From assembly GCA_026982475.1 (NCBI GenBank), contig JALSHB010000130.1, positions 1 through 62,290 on the forward strand: DNA of 62,290 nt, read 5' to 3'. This document shows positions 1 to 10,607 of this stretch, one piece after another. The stretch is from Chromatiales bacterium. GTDB taxonomy: Bacteria; Pseudomonadota; Gammaproteobacteria; SZUA-152. The position numbers were made by a program, and so were the translations under genes. The notes under the pieces are model-generated. The model made no database searches. It was given only the letters and a program-made list of their open reading frames with translations, and was not told the origin of the DNA. Positions within the stretch are counted from its first letter, which is position 1. The number at the start of each line of letters is the position of its first letter.

Positions 1-1
1 G

Positions 2-112
2 ATCATCCAGGCCCATCGCCGCCTGATGCACAAGCTGCACCCGGACCGCGGCGGCTCGGACTACCTGGCGGCAAAGATCAACCTGGCCAAGGATTGCCTG
101 CTCAAAGACTAA
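2..112 (+). CDS. C-terminal end of a J-domain (DnaJ-like) protein, truncated by the window
   Basis: Only the last 36 codons are present, open from the left edge and ending in TAA. The peptide contains [19 protein letters not shown], with the HPD tripeptide that lets J-domains stimulate Hsp70 ATPase. The J-domain lies at the very C terminus, as in TIM14-like or membrane-anchored DnaJ proteins, rather than at the N terminus as in classical DnaJ. The rest of the protein is outside the window, so the subfamily cannot be decided. Confidence 0.8.
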   Translation: MIQAHRRLMHKLHPDRGGSDYLAAKINLAKDCLLKD

Positions 113-151
113 GTGGGCGGCAGGCACGCATACATCGGCAGCGGTTATTTC

Positions 152-192
152 TTGACAAAAATAGTCAGCCTTTGCTTAAATGATGCTATATT
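152..192 (+). promoter_or_regulatory. Putative sigma-70 promoter of the DsrC/TusE-like gene
   Basis: A perfect TTGACA lies at 152-157, with TTAAAT at 176-181 after an 18-bp spacer. An alternative extended -10, TG-C-TATATT, lies at 184-192. The region is strongly AT-rich compared with the surrounding coding DNA. The downstream leader carries AGGAG at 232-236, eight bases before the ATG at 244. Which -10 is used cannot be told from sequence. Confidence 0.55.
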
Positions 193-243
193 AGAAAAAT
201 ACGATATATTAACCATCATTTCGCGAAGGACAGGAGCAGACAA

Positions 244-576
244 ATGCAAGTAGAAGCAAACGGCAAGACCATCGAATTGAGCGAGGCCGGCTGGCTGGAG
301 AATCTCGACGAGTGGACCCCGGAAGTGGCCGTGGAGATCGCCAAGAACGAAAAGGTCGAACTGACCGACGAACACTGGGACATCATCAACCTGGCCCGCG
401 AACTGTTCGAGGAGCACGGCAAGGTCTGCGAGCCACGCGCCTTTTCCAAGCAGATGAAAAAGCGCTACGGCAAGGACCGCAGCGACAGCAAGTACATCTA
501 CGCCCTGTTTCCCTACGGCCTGATCAAGTCGGCCAACAAGATCGCCGGCCTGCCGCGCCCCAAGGGTTGCAGCTGA
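244..576 (+). CDS. DsrC/TusE-family sulfur-relay protein lacking the second C-terminal cysteine
   Basis: The protein has 110 aa, the usual family length, with the hallmark C-terminal arm (AGLPRPKGCS) and the internal motif TDEHWDIIN. DsrC/TusE proteins accept sulfur on the penultimate C-terminal cysteine, from TusBCD in tRNA 2-thiolation or from the Dsr system in sulfur oxidation. Here the penultimate Cys109 is present. The position where true DsrC has its second cysteine (motif ACKIAG) is Asn98 (SANKIAG), so this looks TusE-like or like a regulatory DsrC paralog. An extra Cys62 is present. The gene stands alone with its own promoter, and no dsrEFH or tusBCD gene is nearby. The start is supported by AGGAG. 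Confidence 0.85.
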   Translation: MQVEANGKTIELSEAGWLENLDEWTPEVAVEIAKNEKVELTDEHWDIINLARELFEEHGKVCEPRAFSKQMKKRYGKDRSDSKYIYALFPYGLIKSANKIAGLPRPKGCS

Positions 577-782
577 GCGTTGGGCGCCATTTCGGGGCCA
601 CTTTTTTTCAACGCAAAGGCGCGGAGACGTAAAGGCCGCAAAGATTCCCGGGGTGACTCAGGACCTCGGCGCTGGCAGGAGAAAGTACTCTGTTTCAGTG
701 CTATCCCGTTATTAACCCGGCAGGACGTAGTTCTACATTTGTCACGCCTAATCTCCTGATTTTAACTTGAACCTGAATCCAT
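577..782. other. Intergenic stretch with a short solo copy of the AACGCAAAGGCGC repeat
   Basis: No open frame with coding character is seen. A T-run at 600-608 followed by an AACGCAAAGGCGCGGAGACG-like stretch (about 609-630) resembles half of the dispersed palindrome that is complete at 953-1018. Nothing else recognisable. Confidence 0.4.
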
Positions 783-1018
783 GTATCTATCACCACAGAG
801 GCACAGAGAACACAGAGAATGCATCAGTGGGAGGCAATGCCCGGGTGGCGATGTGGCCTGCCCCGACGACCTGGAATTTCATTTCTCTGTGAACACCGTG
901 TCTCTGTGGTGAATCAGGGGACGTTGGCACCGAAAGCCGGACTACGATATCCAACGCAAAGGGCGCAAAGGTTTTCTGAAAGGATTTCCTTTACGCCCTC
1001 TGCGCCTTTGCGTTGGAT
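783..1018. repeat. Dispersed composite palindromic repeat, copy A
   Basis: Two imperfect palindromes stand in tandem. The first opens with CACCACAGAGGCACAGAG and closes with CTCTGTGGTGAATCA (about 791-915). The second opens with ATCCAACGCAAAGGGCGC and closes with CGCCTTTGCGTTGGAT (about 950-1018). The same arms and the same inner sequence (CAGTGGGAGGCAATGCCC and onward) recur at 29884-30200 and, inverted, at 31030-31339. No coding capacity; behaves as a short mobile or dispersed intergenic element at the 3' end of the lpxL-type gene. Confidence 0.85.
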
Positions 1019-1022
1019 CTTT

Positions 1023-1925
1023 TCAGTCATCCGCCACATCCCGCGCATAAAAATCCGGCAGGCCCTCGGGCTGCCCCTTGAAGCGCTTGTAGCCCCACTG
1101 GTACTGCGCCGGCAGTTCCCGCACGCAGGCCTCCACACCCTGGTTGAGGCGGGTGGCGGCGATGCCGAGGTCGGCATCGTCGATGCCGGCCGGCGCCGGG
1201 CGGACATGCAGGCGGAAACCGCGCCCCCAAGACAGCCGTTCGGCATAAATGAACAGCACCGTGGCGCCGGATTTGCGCGCCAGCTTGGGCAGCAGCACCA
1301 TGGTGTGGGCCGGGTGGCCGAAGAAGGCGGCAAATACGCCGGAGTCTCGCTCCGGGTCCTGGTCCGGCAGGATACCGATCATCTTGCCCTGGCGCAGGGC
1401 GCGCAGCAGGACGCGCACGCCGCTGGCATCGGTGGGCACCAGCCGGGCGCCACCGCGCTCTCGGCCATGCAGCATCAGCTCGTTCATCGCCACCAGCTTG
1501 GGCGGACGGTACATGCTGGTAATGCCCCACTGGGCCGACAGGTACAGGCCGGTCATTTCCCAGCTCCCCAGGTGCGGCGAGAGCATGATCACGCCGCGGC
1601 CACGGGCCATGCCCTGCTGTAACAGTTCCTCCCCCACCACTTCGCGCACCAGCGGCAGTACACGGGGCAAGGGCCGCAGCCAGAGGATGGCCGTCTCGGC
1701 GGCGGTGCGGCCGGTCTCCCTCAGGCTTTGGCGCAGCAGGCGGCGGCGTTGCGCCGGGCTCCAGTCGGGGAAGCAGCGCTGGATGTTGCGCCGCGCCACG
1801 CGCCGCGTCTCGTTGGGAAACAGGCTCAGCAGCCCACCCAGTGTCGCCCCCAGCCCCTGCGCCAGCGGCAGCGGCAGACGGGCGGTGACCCGGAACAGGA
1901 CACGCACGACCCGGCCGCGAATCAC
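1023..1925 (-). CDS. lpxL: Lipid A biosynthesis acyltransferase (LpxL/HtrB family)
   Basis: The 300-aa protein has the family catalytic motif H-x4-E as HLGSWE (His118, Glu123), a downstream LPDQDPERD segment and a hydrophobic N terminus expected at the inner membrane. The family transfers a secondary acyl chain from acyl-ACP to Kdo2-lipid IVA, and Kdo and Lpt genes occur 10 kb away. LpxL, LpxM and LpxP cannot be separated safely from sequence alone. The start is GTG at 1923-1925, which overlaps the ttcA stop (GTGA), so the two genes are translationally coupled. The stop lies four bases from repeat copy A. Confidence 0.85.
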   Translation of the reverse strand: MIRGRVVRVLFRVTARLPLPLAQGLGATLGGLLSLFPNETRRVARRNIQRCFPDWSPAQRRRLLRQSLRETGRTAAETAILWLRPLPRVLPLVREVVGEELLQQGMARGRGVIMLSPHLGSWEMTGLYLSAQWGITSMYRPPKLVAMNELMLHGRERGGARLVPTDASGVRVLLRALRQGKMIGILPDQDPERDSGVFAAFFGHPAHTMVLLPKLARKSGATVLFIYAERLSWGRGFRLHVRPAPAGIDDADLGIAATRLNQGVEACVRELPAQYQWGYKRFKGQPEGLPDFYARDVADD

Positions 1926-2683
1926 CCCCCCCGCCCCTCCCGCCGGTGCTGGTAGAAATCGCTTTGCATCATCGGCCGCATGGCGGTCAGCAGGCTCTTG
2001 AACAGGCCCGCGTTCTGGCCCTCCTCGGCGGCCAGCAGTTCCTTCATGTGCTGGCGCTGGGTGGGCATGTCGAAGCAGGCGGGGCAGCTGTCGGGCACCA
2101 CCGGCAGGCTGGCGGCCTCGGCAAAGGCGGCGGTCTGCCGTTCACGGGCGTAGACCAGGGGGCGGATGATGCGCACGTCGCCGGCGTCGTTCTGGTAACA
2201 GGCCTTCATGGTGCGCAGCTGACCGCCGTGGAAGGCGGACATGAGGAAGCTCTCGGCCAGGTCGTCCAGGTGCTGGCCGAGGGCAAGCACGTTGAAGCCC
2301 TGTTCGCGCAGGGTGGTGTACATGATGCCGCGCTTCATGCGCGAGCAGTAGGCGCAGAAAGAGTCGCCATCCATGTGCGCCTTCGCCTGTTCCATGATGG
2401 GCTGGGAGACGAAGTGCCAGGGCACGCCGAGGGCGGTCATGTGGGGTTCGAGGGTGGCGGGCTCGAAGCCCTCCACCTGCGGGTCCACGGTCAGCGCTGC
2501 CAGTTCGAAGTGGATCGGCGCGCGGCGCCGCAGGTGGTGCAGGATGTGCAGCAGGGAGAGGGAATCCTTGCCGCCGGAGACGGCGACCATGATCCGGTCA
2601 CCCTCGCGGATCATGTCGAAATCGGCAATGGCGCGCCCCACCGGGCGCAGCAGGGACTTGGGGGGTGTTGCAAAGGTTTCCAT
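1922..2683 (-). CDS. ttcA: tRNA 2-thiocytidine(32) synthetase TtcA
   Basis: TtcA thiolates C32 of several tRNAs using ATP and a [4Fe-4S] cluster. The PP-loop SGGKDS lies at residues 36-41, with the conserved cysteine pairs CAYC (110, 113) and CPAC (200, 203), plus the family segment ALGQHLDDLAESF. The chosen start gives METFATPPKS and 253 aa; the frame is open further upstream, but that extension is not family-like. The gene overlaps the downstream acyltransferase gene. Together with the DsrC/TusE-like protein and a rhodanese nearby, this end of the window is enriched in sulfur-handling functions. Confidence 0.93.
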   Translation of the reverse strand: METFATPPKSLLRPVGRAIADFDMIREGDRIMVAVSGGKDSLSLLHILHHLRRRAPIHFELAALTVDPQVEGFEPATLEPHMTALGVPWHFVSQPIMEQAKAHMDGDSFCAYCSRMKRGIMYTTLREQGFNVLALGQHLDDLAESFLMSAFHGGQLRTMKACYQNDAGDVRIIRPLVYARERQTAAFAEAASLPVVPDSCPACFDMPTQRQHMKELLAAEEGQNAGLFKSLLTAMRPMMQSDFYQHRREGRGG

Positions 2684-2743
2684 GGGTGCATAGTGTAACC
2701 CGATGCGGGGGTGCCGTAGCGCCAGAAGATTTTCCGACAGGCG

Positions 2744-2749
2744 TATAAT
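2744..2749 (+). promoter_or_regulatory. Possible -10 element for the NfeD-like/rhodanese pair
   Basis: A perfect TATAAT stands 50 bp upstream of the ATG at 2799, in the gap between divergent ttcA and the NfeD-like gene. No convincing -35 hexamer sits 16-18 bp upstream, so this is tentative. Confidence 0.3.
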
Positions 2750-2798
2750 CGCCCTCCGCAGACACCGCCTGGCCAACCCCGACTAGAGATGCACCACG

Positions 2799-3062
2799 AT
2801 GGAAATCTTCTACATCCTCAACCACTGGCACTGGTGGGCGCTGGCCACGCTGTTGTTGATTGCCGAGCTGCTGTCGCCCAGCGCCTGGTTTCTGGCCCTG
2901 TCCCTCTCTGCACTGGCCACCGGACTGGTGGTGTGGGGAATGCCGGAACTGGCCGGGCTGGTGCAGCTGGGCATCTTTGTCGCCCTGGCTGCCGTCAGCG
3001 TGCCCTATTCGCTACTGCGCCTGCGCCGCCGTGCAGCAGGCCGAAAATCCACCGATCAATGA
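2799..3062 (+). CDS. Short NfeD-like inner-membrane protein
   Basis: An 87-aa protein with an aromatic N terminus (HWHWWALATLLLIAELLSP), two or three membrane segments (about residues 10-30, 32-50 and 54-72) and a basic Arg-rich tail. This matches the membrane part of YbbK/NfeD proteins, which often pair with SPFH proteins, but the soluble OB-fold domain is absent and no SPFH gene is here. Function is unknown. The rhodanese gene follows 17 bp later and is likely cotranscribed. Confidence 0.6.
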   Translation: MEIFYILNHWHWWALATLLLIAELLSPSAWFLALSLSALATGLVVWGMPELAGLVQLGIFVALAAVSVPYSLLRLRRRAAGRKSTDQ

Positions 3063-3079
3063 TCACGAAGGACATCACC

Positions 3080-3505
3080 ATGAGCAAAAACGAAGTCAAG
3101 TCACTGACCCCCAAAGAGGCCTACGAACTGCTGGAAAAAAACCCCAGCGCGGTGATGATCGACGTGCGCTCATCGATGGAATTCCTCTTCGTCGGCCATC
3201 CCAAGGGCGCCATCCACGTGGCCTGGATCGACGAGCCGGACTGGAAGGTGGACCCGGACTTTCCCGCCCATGTGCGCCAGGTGATGCTCGGCGGCCTCAG
3301 CTGTCACGACGAAGGTTGCGCGCCGGTGGTGCTCATCTGCCGCAGCGGCAAGCGTTCACTGGAGGCCGGCGAGGCCCTGGTCAAGGACGGTTTCCCCGAA
3401 GTGTACAACGTGCTGGAAGGCTTCGAGGGCGAACTGGACGATGAACACCATCGCTCGTCGCTGGGCGGCTGGCGTTTTCACGGTCTGCCGTGGGAGCAGT
3501 GCTGA
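3080..3505 (+). CDS. Rhodanese-like sulfurtransferase domain protein
   Basis: A single-domain rhodanese of 141 aa. The active-site loop CRSGKRS carries the persulfide-forming Cys87 in the C-x-x-G-x-R pattern, and VMIDVRSSMEF is the usual first rhodanese signature. A Cys/His-rich insert (LSCHDEGC, residues 74-80) precedes the active site. No signal peptide, so cytoplasmic. The start ATG 3080 was chosen because the upstream in-frame extension overlaps the NfeD-like gene. It may feed sulfur to TtcA or TusE-type acceptors; that link is inference from proximity only. Confidence 0.85.
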   Translation: MSKNEVKSLTPKEAYELLEKNPSAVMIDVRSSMEFLFVGHPKGAIHVAWIDEPDWKVDPDFPAHVRQVMLGGLSCHDEGCAPVVLICRSGKRSLEAGEALVKDGFPEVYNVLEGFEGELDDEHHRSSLGGWRFHGLPWEQC

Positions 3506-3528
3506 AAACGGCCAAACTTCCAGCAGGG

Positions 3529-3586
3529 GCGGCCCCTCAGGCCGCGTAGAATTTCCCAACATTGCCATCGCGGCCTGAGGGGCCGC
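3529..3586. repeat. REP-type palindrome (GGGGCCGCTCCTACAG family)
   Basis: A perfect 18-bp inverted repeat, 3529-3546 against 3569-3586, with a 22-base spacer. It is followed by CTCCTACAGG, the flank shared with other REP copies in this window (7394, 22412, 54052). It sits between the rhodanese gene and metH and may act as a terminator or mRNA stabiliser. Confidence 0.8.
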
Positions 3587-3662
3587 TCCTACAGGCATGT
3601 CCCGTGCTAAAATGGCCGGCTATTTCCCTCGGTCCGCCGCCGTATTTTCCGTGAGCAAGCCC

Positions 3663-7393
<3,731 letters not shown>

Positions 7394-7394
<1 letters not shown>

Positions 7395-7452
7395 AGCGCC
7401 TTCGCGCGAACCTGTTCGTAGCCGGCTTTTCGCGCCTGAAGGCGCTCCTGCA
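7394..7452. repeat. REP-type palindrome abutting the metH stop
   Basis: The GAGCGCCTTC arm begins at the last base of the metH stop codon and pairs with GAAGGCGCTC (7438-7447). It ends in the family flank CTCCTGCAG. The palindrome is imperfect, with CGCGCGAA facing TTCGCGC. Its position suggests a 3'-end role for metH mRNA. Confidence 0.7.
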
Positions 7453-7600
7453 GTGCCGGATATCTCGGTTTCCGCGCTGGAAGCTGCGGAAAGTCAACCG
7501 GCACAAACACCTGCCGGCCTCTCTCAAGGCCCTGATGCGGCAAGGTCTTGATAGGATAGTACGGAGGCGTTGTTAACCCGGGAGGATCAATGCAATACAG

Positions 7601-7684
7601 CTAAAGCATCAGCTACCGCGTTGCGTTTTCTCGCCATAGACACCACTATGCCTTCAAAAACGCGCCTTGCATCTGATGCTTTAG
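7601..7684. repeat. 84-bp long hairpin element (CTAAAGCATCAG ends)
   Basis: Perfect 12-bp terminal inverted repeats lie at 7601-7612 and 7673-7684. Inside is a partly complementary GCGTTTT/AAAAACGC pair and an inner hairpin CATAG-(6)-CTATG. No coding potential. It looks like a dispersed palindromic element of unknown family. Confidence 0.75.
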
Positions 7685-7868
7685 CGCTTCGCTGAATGCG
7701 TATTTTATTCGTTACAGTACACTAGAAGCGGGCCATGTCCGCGATCAACCTTCAACTTGCGGCACCGCTCTGCGGTGTCACACATCCCGTGGCGCTCAGC
7801 GCCACCTCCCCCGCGGCCGCCCCGCTCGCATCCGCCCGACACACGGCGGTTTCCGCTGACTTTTCGGG
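7685..7868. other. Non-coding stretch before the ubiC promoter
   Basis: No convincing reading frame. It holds a small GCACCGCTCTGCGGTGTC hairpin (about 7762-7780) and GGCGCTCAGCGCC (7792-7804); otherwise nothing recognisable. Confidence 0.35.
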
Positions 7869-7874
7869 TACAAT
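7869..7874 (+). promoter_or_regulatory. Probable -10 of the ubiCA promoter
   Basis: TACAAT lies 12 bp before the structured element at 7886. An upstream CTGACT at 7848-7853 could be a weak -35 with a 15-bp spacer. If this promoter is used, the 240-bp element would form the 5' leader of the ubiC-ubiA mRNA. Confidence 0.4.
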
Positions 7875-7885
7875 ACGGCCCTTTC

Positions 7886-8125
7886 AACCTAGATTAATCA
7901 GCTGAACGGCCTGTCCAGTGGTTCTGAGTGTTCGTCTGGCGTAGCAAAAAACGAGTTAATGGCTTGGTTCCTTAAGGAGTTTTTTGCACGGTCAGGCGGA
8001 TACTCAGAGCTGCTGGGCGGGTCGTAGCGTCCTCACCCAACCGGTGAAGCCTTGCTTTTCGATGAATTCATTTATGACCATGCACTTAGACTTACCTCGA
8101 AGCGGTCAGCTGATTAATCTAGGTT
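7886..8125 (+). mobile_element. 240-bp structured MITE-like element with a conserved RNA fold, in the ubiC leader
   Basis: The ends are perfect 20-bp inverted repeats (7886-7905 and 8106-8125, beginning AACCTAGATTAATCAGC). Inside, 7906-7952 and 7979-8025 form a gap-free 47-position stem closing a 26-base loop. It has 34 Watson-Crick pairs, 10 pairs that are G-U when the plus strand is RNA, and one block of three mismatches. A further TCACC-CAACC-GGTGA hairpin follows at about 8031-8046. There is no transposase and no clear target duplication, although CTAG lies in both ends. The plus-strand bias of the wobble pairs suggests the functional form is RNA in the sense of ubiC. It could be a non-autonomous transposon, a leader regulator or a stand-alone ncRNA. 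Confidence 0.7.
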
Positions 8126-8148
8126 CAAATCCCCGGACGTTCCCATCC

Positions 8149-8715
8149 GTGAATCAGACTGGTTTTGGCAGGCATCGACGCGAGCCGCGCTGGCATTCGC
8201 CGACGGCGGCGCAGCGGGCGCGCGTGCCGCCGCAGCGGCTGGACTGGCTGCTGGACGATGGCTCGCTGACCCGGCGGCTGGTGGCGGCCTGCGGTGAGGC
8301 CTTCCGGGTCGCACCGCTGAGCCAGGGCTGGCGGCGGCCGCTGCTCAACGAGGCGGGGGCGCTGGGCATGCGCCCGGAACACTATGCCTTCGTGCGCGAG
8401 GTGCATCTGCTGTGCGGCGAGCGCCCGTGGGTGTTTGCACGCACGGTGATCCCGCCACACACACTGGCCGGCGGGCGTCGCCGTCTCGCGCGCCTCGGCG
8501 ACAAGCCGCTGGGCGCGGTGCTGTTCGCCGACCGCTCCATGCGCCGCAGCCCGGTGCAGATCGCCCGCCTGCGACCGGGGCAGTGGCTGTTCGATGCCGC
8601 CACCGCGCCGCTAACCTCGGCGCCAGCGGAGATCTGGGGCCGCCGTTCGCTGTTCTGGCTGGGCGGCCATCCACTGCTGGTGAACGAAATCTTCCTGCCG
8701 GAACTGGGCGAGTAA
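8149..8715 (+). CDS. ubiC: Chorismate pyruvate-lyase UbiC (start uncertain)
   Basis: UbiC splits chorismate into 4-hydroxybenzoate and pyruvate, the first committed step of ubiquinone synthesis. Family features are [18 protein letters not shown] followed by WVFARTVIP, the GQWLF region and a C-terminal NEIFLPE with the conserved glutamate. The gene overlaps ubiA by one base, the classic ubiCA pair. The start is difficult. GTG at 8149 gives 188 aa but has no good ribosome site. In-frame ATGs at 8062, 8074 and 8080 lie inside the structured element and would add 23-29 residues of element-encoded sequence. The family-like region begins near REPRWH, about 12 residues after the GTG. Confidence 0.85.
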   Translation: MNQTGFGRHRREPRWHSPTAAQRARVPPQRLDWLLDDGSLTRRLVAACGEAFRVAPLSQGWRRPLLNEAGALGMRPEHYAFVREVHLLCGERPWVFARTVIPPHTLAGGRRRLARLGDKPLGAVLFADRSMRRSPVQIARLRPGQWLFDAATAPLTSAPAEIWGRRSLFWLGGHPLLVNEIFLPELGE

Positions 8716-9590
8716 TGGATTGGGATCACATCAAGGACCGCGCCTGGCAGTACGCCCTGCTGATGCGCCTGGACAAGCCCATCGGCGTGTTCCTGCTGCT
8801 GTGGCCCACCTGCTGGGCGCTGTGGATCGCCGGCGAAGGCAACCCGGATACGGGCGTGACCCTGGTGTTCGTGCTCGGCGTGATATTGATGCGCTCGGCC
8901 GGCTGCGTGATCAACGATTACGCCGACCGCGATTTCGACCCGCACGTGAAGCGCACCGAGCAGCGCCCCATCGCCGCCGGCAAGGTGACGCCAAAGGAGG
9001 CGCTGGCGCTGTTCGCGGTGCTGTGCGCGCTGGCCTTCGCCCTGGTGCTGACCATGAACTGGCTGACCATCGGCCTGTCGGTGATCGGCGCGGTGCTGGC
9101 GGCGGTGTATCCCTATACCAAACGCCACACCTACCTGCCGCAGGTGTTTCTCGGCCTGGCCTTCGGCTGGGCGGTACCGATGGTGTTCGCCGCGCAGACC
9201 GGCACGGTGCCGGCGGTGGCCTGGCTGCTGCTGATGGCCACGGTGCTATGGGCCACGGCCTACGACACCATGTATGCCATGGTGGATCGCGCGGATGACA
9301 TAAAGATCGGCGTGCGCTCCACGGCGATCCTGTTCGGCGATGCCGACCGGGTGATCATCGGCATCATCCAGGCCCTGCTGCTGCTGACCCTGTGGATCGT
9401 CGGCAACAAGGCGGAACTGGGACTCTATTACAACCTGGGCCTGCTGGCGGCCGCGGGGCTGGCGGCGTATCAGCAATACCTGATCCGCAACCGCGACCCG
9501 CGCGGCAGCTTTCAGGCCTTTCTCAACAACCACTGGTTCGGCGCGGTCATCTTCGTCGCACTGGTGCTCGACTACTGGATGAAGAACTGA
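8715..9590 (+). CDS. ubiA: 4-hydroxybenzoate polyprenyltransferase UbiA
   Basis: Attaches the polyprenyl tail to 4-hydroxybenzoate in the inner membrane. The protein has 291 aa with about eight membrane helices. The two Mg-diphosphate motifs are NDYADRDFD and [13 protein letters not shown]; the latter has Ala where E. coli has Asp in DRDDD. The ATG overlaps the ubiC TAA as TAATG, so translation is probably coupled. Confidence 0.95.
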   Translation: MDWDHIKDRAWQYALLMRLDKPIGVFLLLWPTCWALWIAGEGNPDTGVTLVFVLGVILMRSAGCVINDYADRDFDPHVKRTEQRPIAAGKVTPKEALALFAVLCALAFALVLTMNWLTIGLSVIGAVLAAVYPYTKRHTYLPQVFLGLAFGWAVPMVFAAQTGTVPAVAWLLLMATVLWATAYDTMYAMVDRADDIKIGVRSTAILFGDADRVIIGIIQALLLLTLWIVGNKAELGLYYNLGLLAAAGLAAYQQYLIRNRDPRGSFQAFLNNHWFGAVIFVALVLDYWMKN

Positions 9591-9592
9591 CC

Positions 9593-10567
9593 ATGTGGAT
9601 GGCCTGGCTGGCAATTATTGGTGGATTTGCACTGCTCATGTGGAGCGCCGAGCGCTTCGTCCTCGGCGGCTCGGCGCTGGCGCGCAATCTCGGCGTCTCA
9701 CCGCTGATCATCGGCATGGTGGTGATGGGCTTCGGCACCTCGCTGCCGGAGATGCTGGTATCCGGCATCGCCGCCGGCAATGGCAATCCGGCGCTGGGCA
9801 TCGGCAACGCCATCGGCTCCAACATCGCCAACATCGGTCTGGTGCTGGGCATCACGGCGCTGATCGTGCCGCTGACCGTCGCCTCCGGCACCCTGAAGCG
9901 TGAATACCCGGTGCTGTTCGGCGTGATGCTGCTGGCCAGCGCGCTGTTGTGGGACGGCGAGCTGTCCCGCCTGGACGGCATCATCCTGTTCAGCGGCTTC
10001 TTCCTGGTCATGGGCTGGATGGTCTGGCAGGGCATGAATGGCCGCAAGGACGGTGTCGACCCCCTGGTGGCGGAACTGGAGACCGAGATCCCCACCGACA
10101 TGAGCACCGGCGTCGCCCTGCTGTGGGGCCTGCTCGGCCTCGTCATCCTCATCGGCAGCTCGCGCCTGCTGGTGTGGGGGGCGGTGGAGGTGGCGCAGAG
10201 CTTTGGTGTCAGCGACCTGATCATCGGCCTCACCATCGTCGCCATCGGCACCAGCCTGCCGGAACTGGCCGCCTCGGTGATGAGCGCCCTCAAGGGCGAG
10301 GACGACATGGCGGTGGGCAATGTGCTCGGTTCCAACATGTTCAACCTGCTGGCGGTGCTGGCCCTGCCCGGGATCATCCTGCCCAGCACCCTGGACGCGG
10401 CGGTGATGCAGCGCGATTTTCCCATCATGATAGGATTGACCATCGCCCTGTTCGCCATGGCCTACGGCTTCCGCGGCCCGGGGCGCATCAACCGCGTCGA
10501 AGGCGGCCTGCTGCTGGCGGCCTTCGTCGCCTACATGGCCTGGCTCGGGCGCACCGGGCTGGCCTGA
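9593..10567 (+). CDS. yrbG: Calcium/sodium (cation) antiporter, YrbG family
   Basis: 324 aa with about ten membrane segments and the two inverted ion-binding repeats of the CaCA superfamily, GFGTSLPEM near the N terminus and AIGTSLPEL in the second half. The ATG starts two bases after the ubiA stop. In E. coli, yrbG opens the kdsD-kdsC-lptCAB cluster. Here it precedes the same cluster but is separated from kdsD by a TraB/GumN gene and repeats. Confidence 0.88.
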   Translation: MWMAWLAIIGGFALLMWSAERFVLGGSALARNLGVSPLIIGMVVMGFGTSLPEMLVSGIAAGNGNPALGIGNAIGSNIANIGLVLGITALIVPLTVASGTLKREYPVLFGVMLLASALLWDGELSRLDGIILFSGFFLVMGWMVWQGMNGRKDGVDPLVAELETEIPTDMSTGVALLWGLLGLVILIGSSRLLVWGAVEVAQSFGVSDLIIGLTIVAIGTSLPELAASVMSALKGEDDMAVGNVLGSNMFNLLAVLALPGIILPSTLDAAVMQRDFPIMIGLTIALFAMAYGFRGPGRINRVEGGLLLAAFVAYMAWLGRTGLA

Positions 10568-10607
10568 GCCGGCTTCACGGCGAAGCCGAGGGAGTGAAGA
10601 AACTGAA

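Noticed and set aside
819..1622. 267-codon frame over repeat copy A and the lpxL-type gene
   Set aside because: Begins inside the dispersed repeat and continues as antisense of the acyltransferase; not coding.
3506..3662. Cobalamin riboswitch upstream of metH
   Set aside because: The gap is only about 155 bases, filled by a REP palindrome, and has no B12-box-like sequence.
7886..8125. Retron msr-msd RNA or group I/II intron interpretation of the ubiC element
   Set aside because: No reverse transcriptase or intron-encoded protein nearby, stem order does not match a retron, and no intron catalytic core was seen.
8111..8140. GGTTCAAATCC resembling a tRNA T-arm at the right end of the ubiC element
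   Set aside because: The flanking five bases do not pair into a T-stem and no acceptor, D or anticodon arms can be drawn around it.
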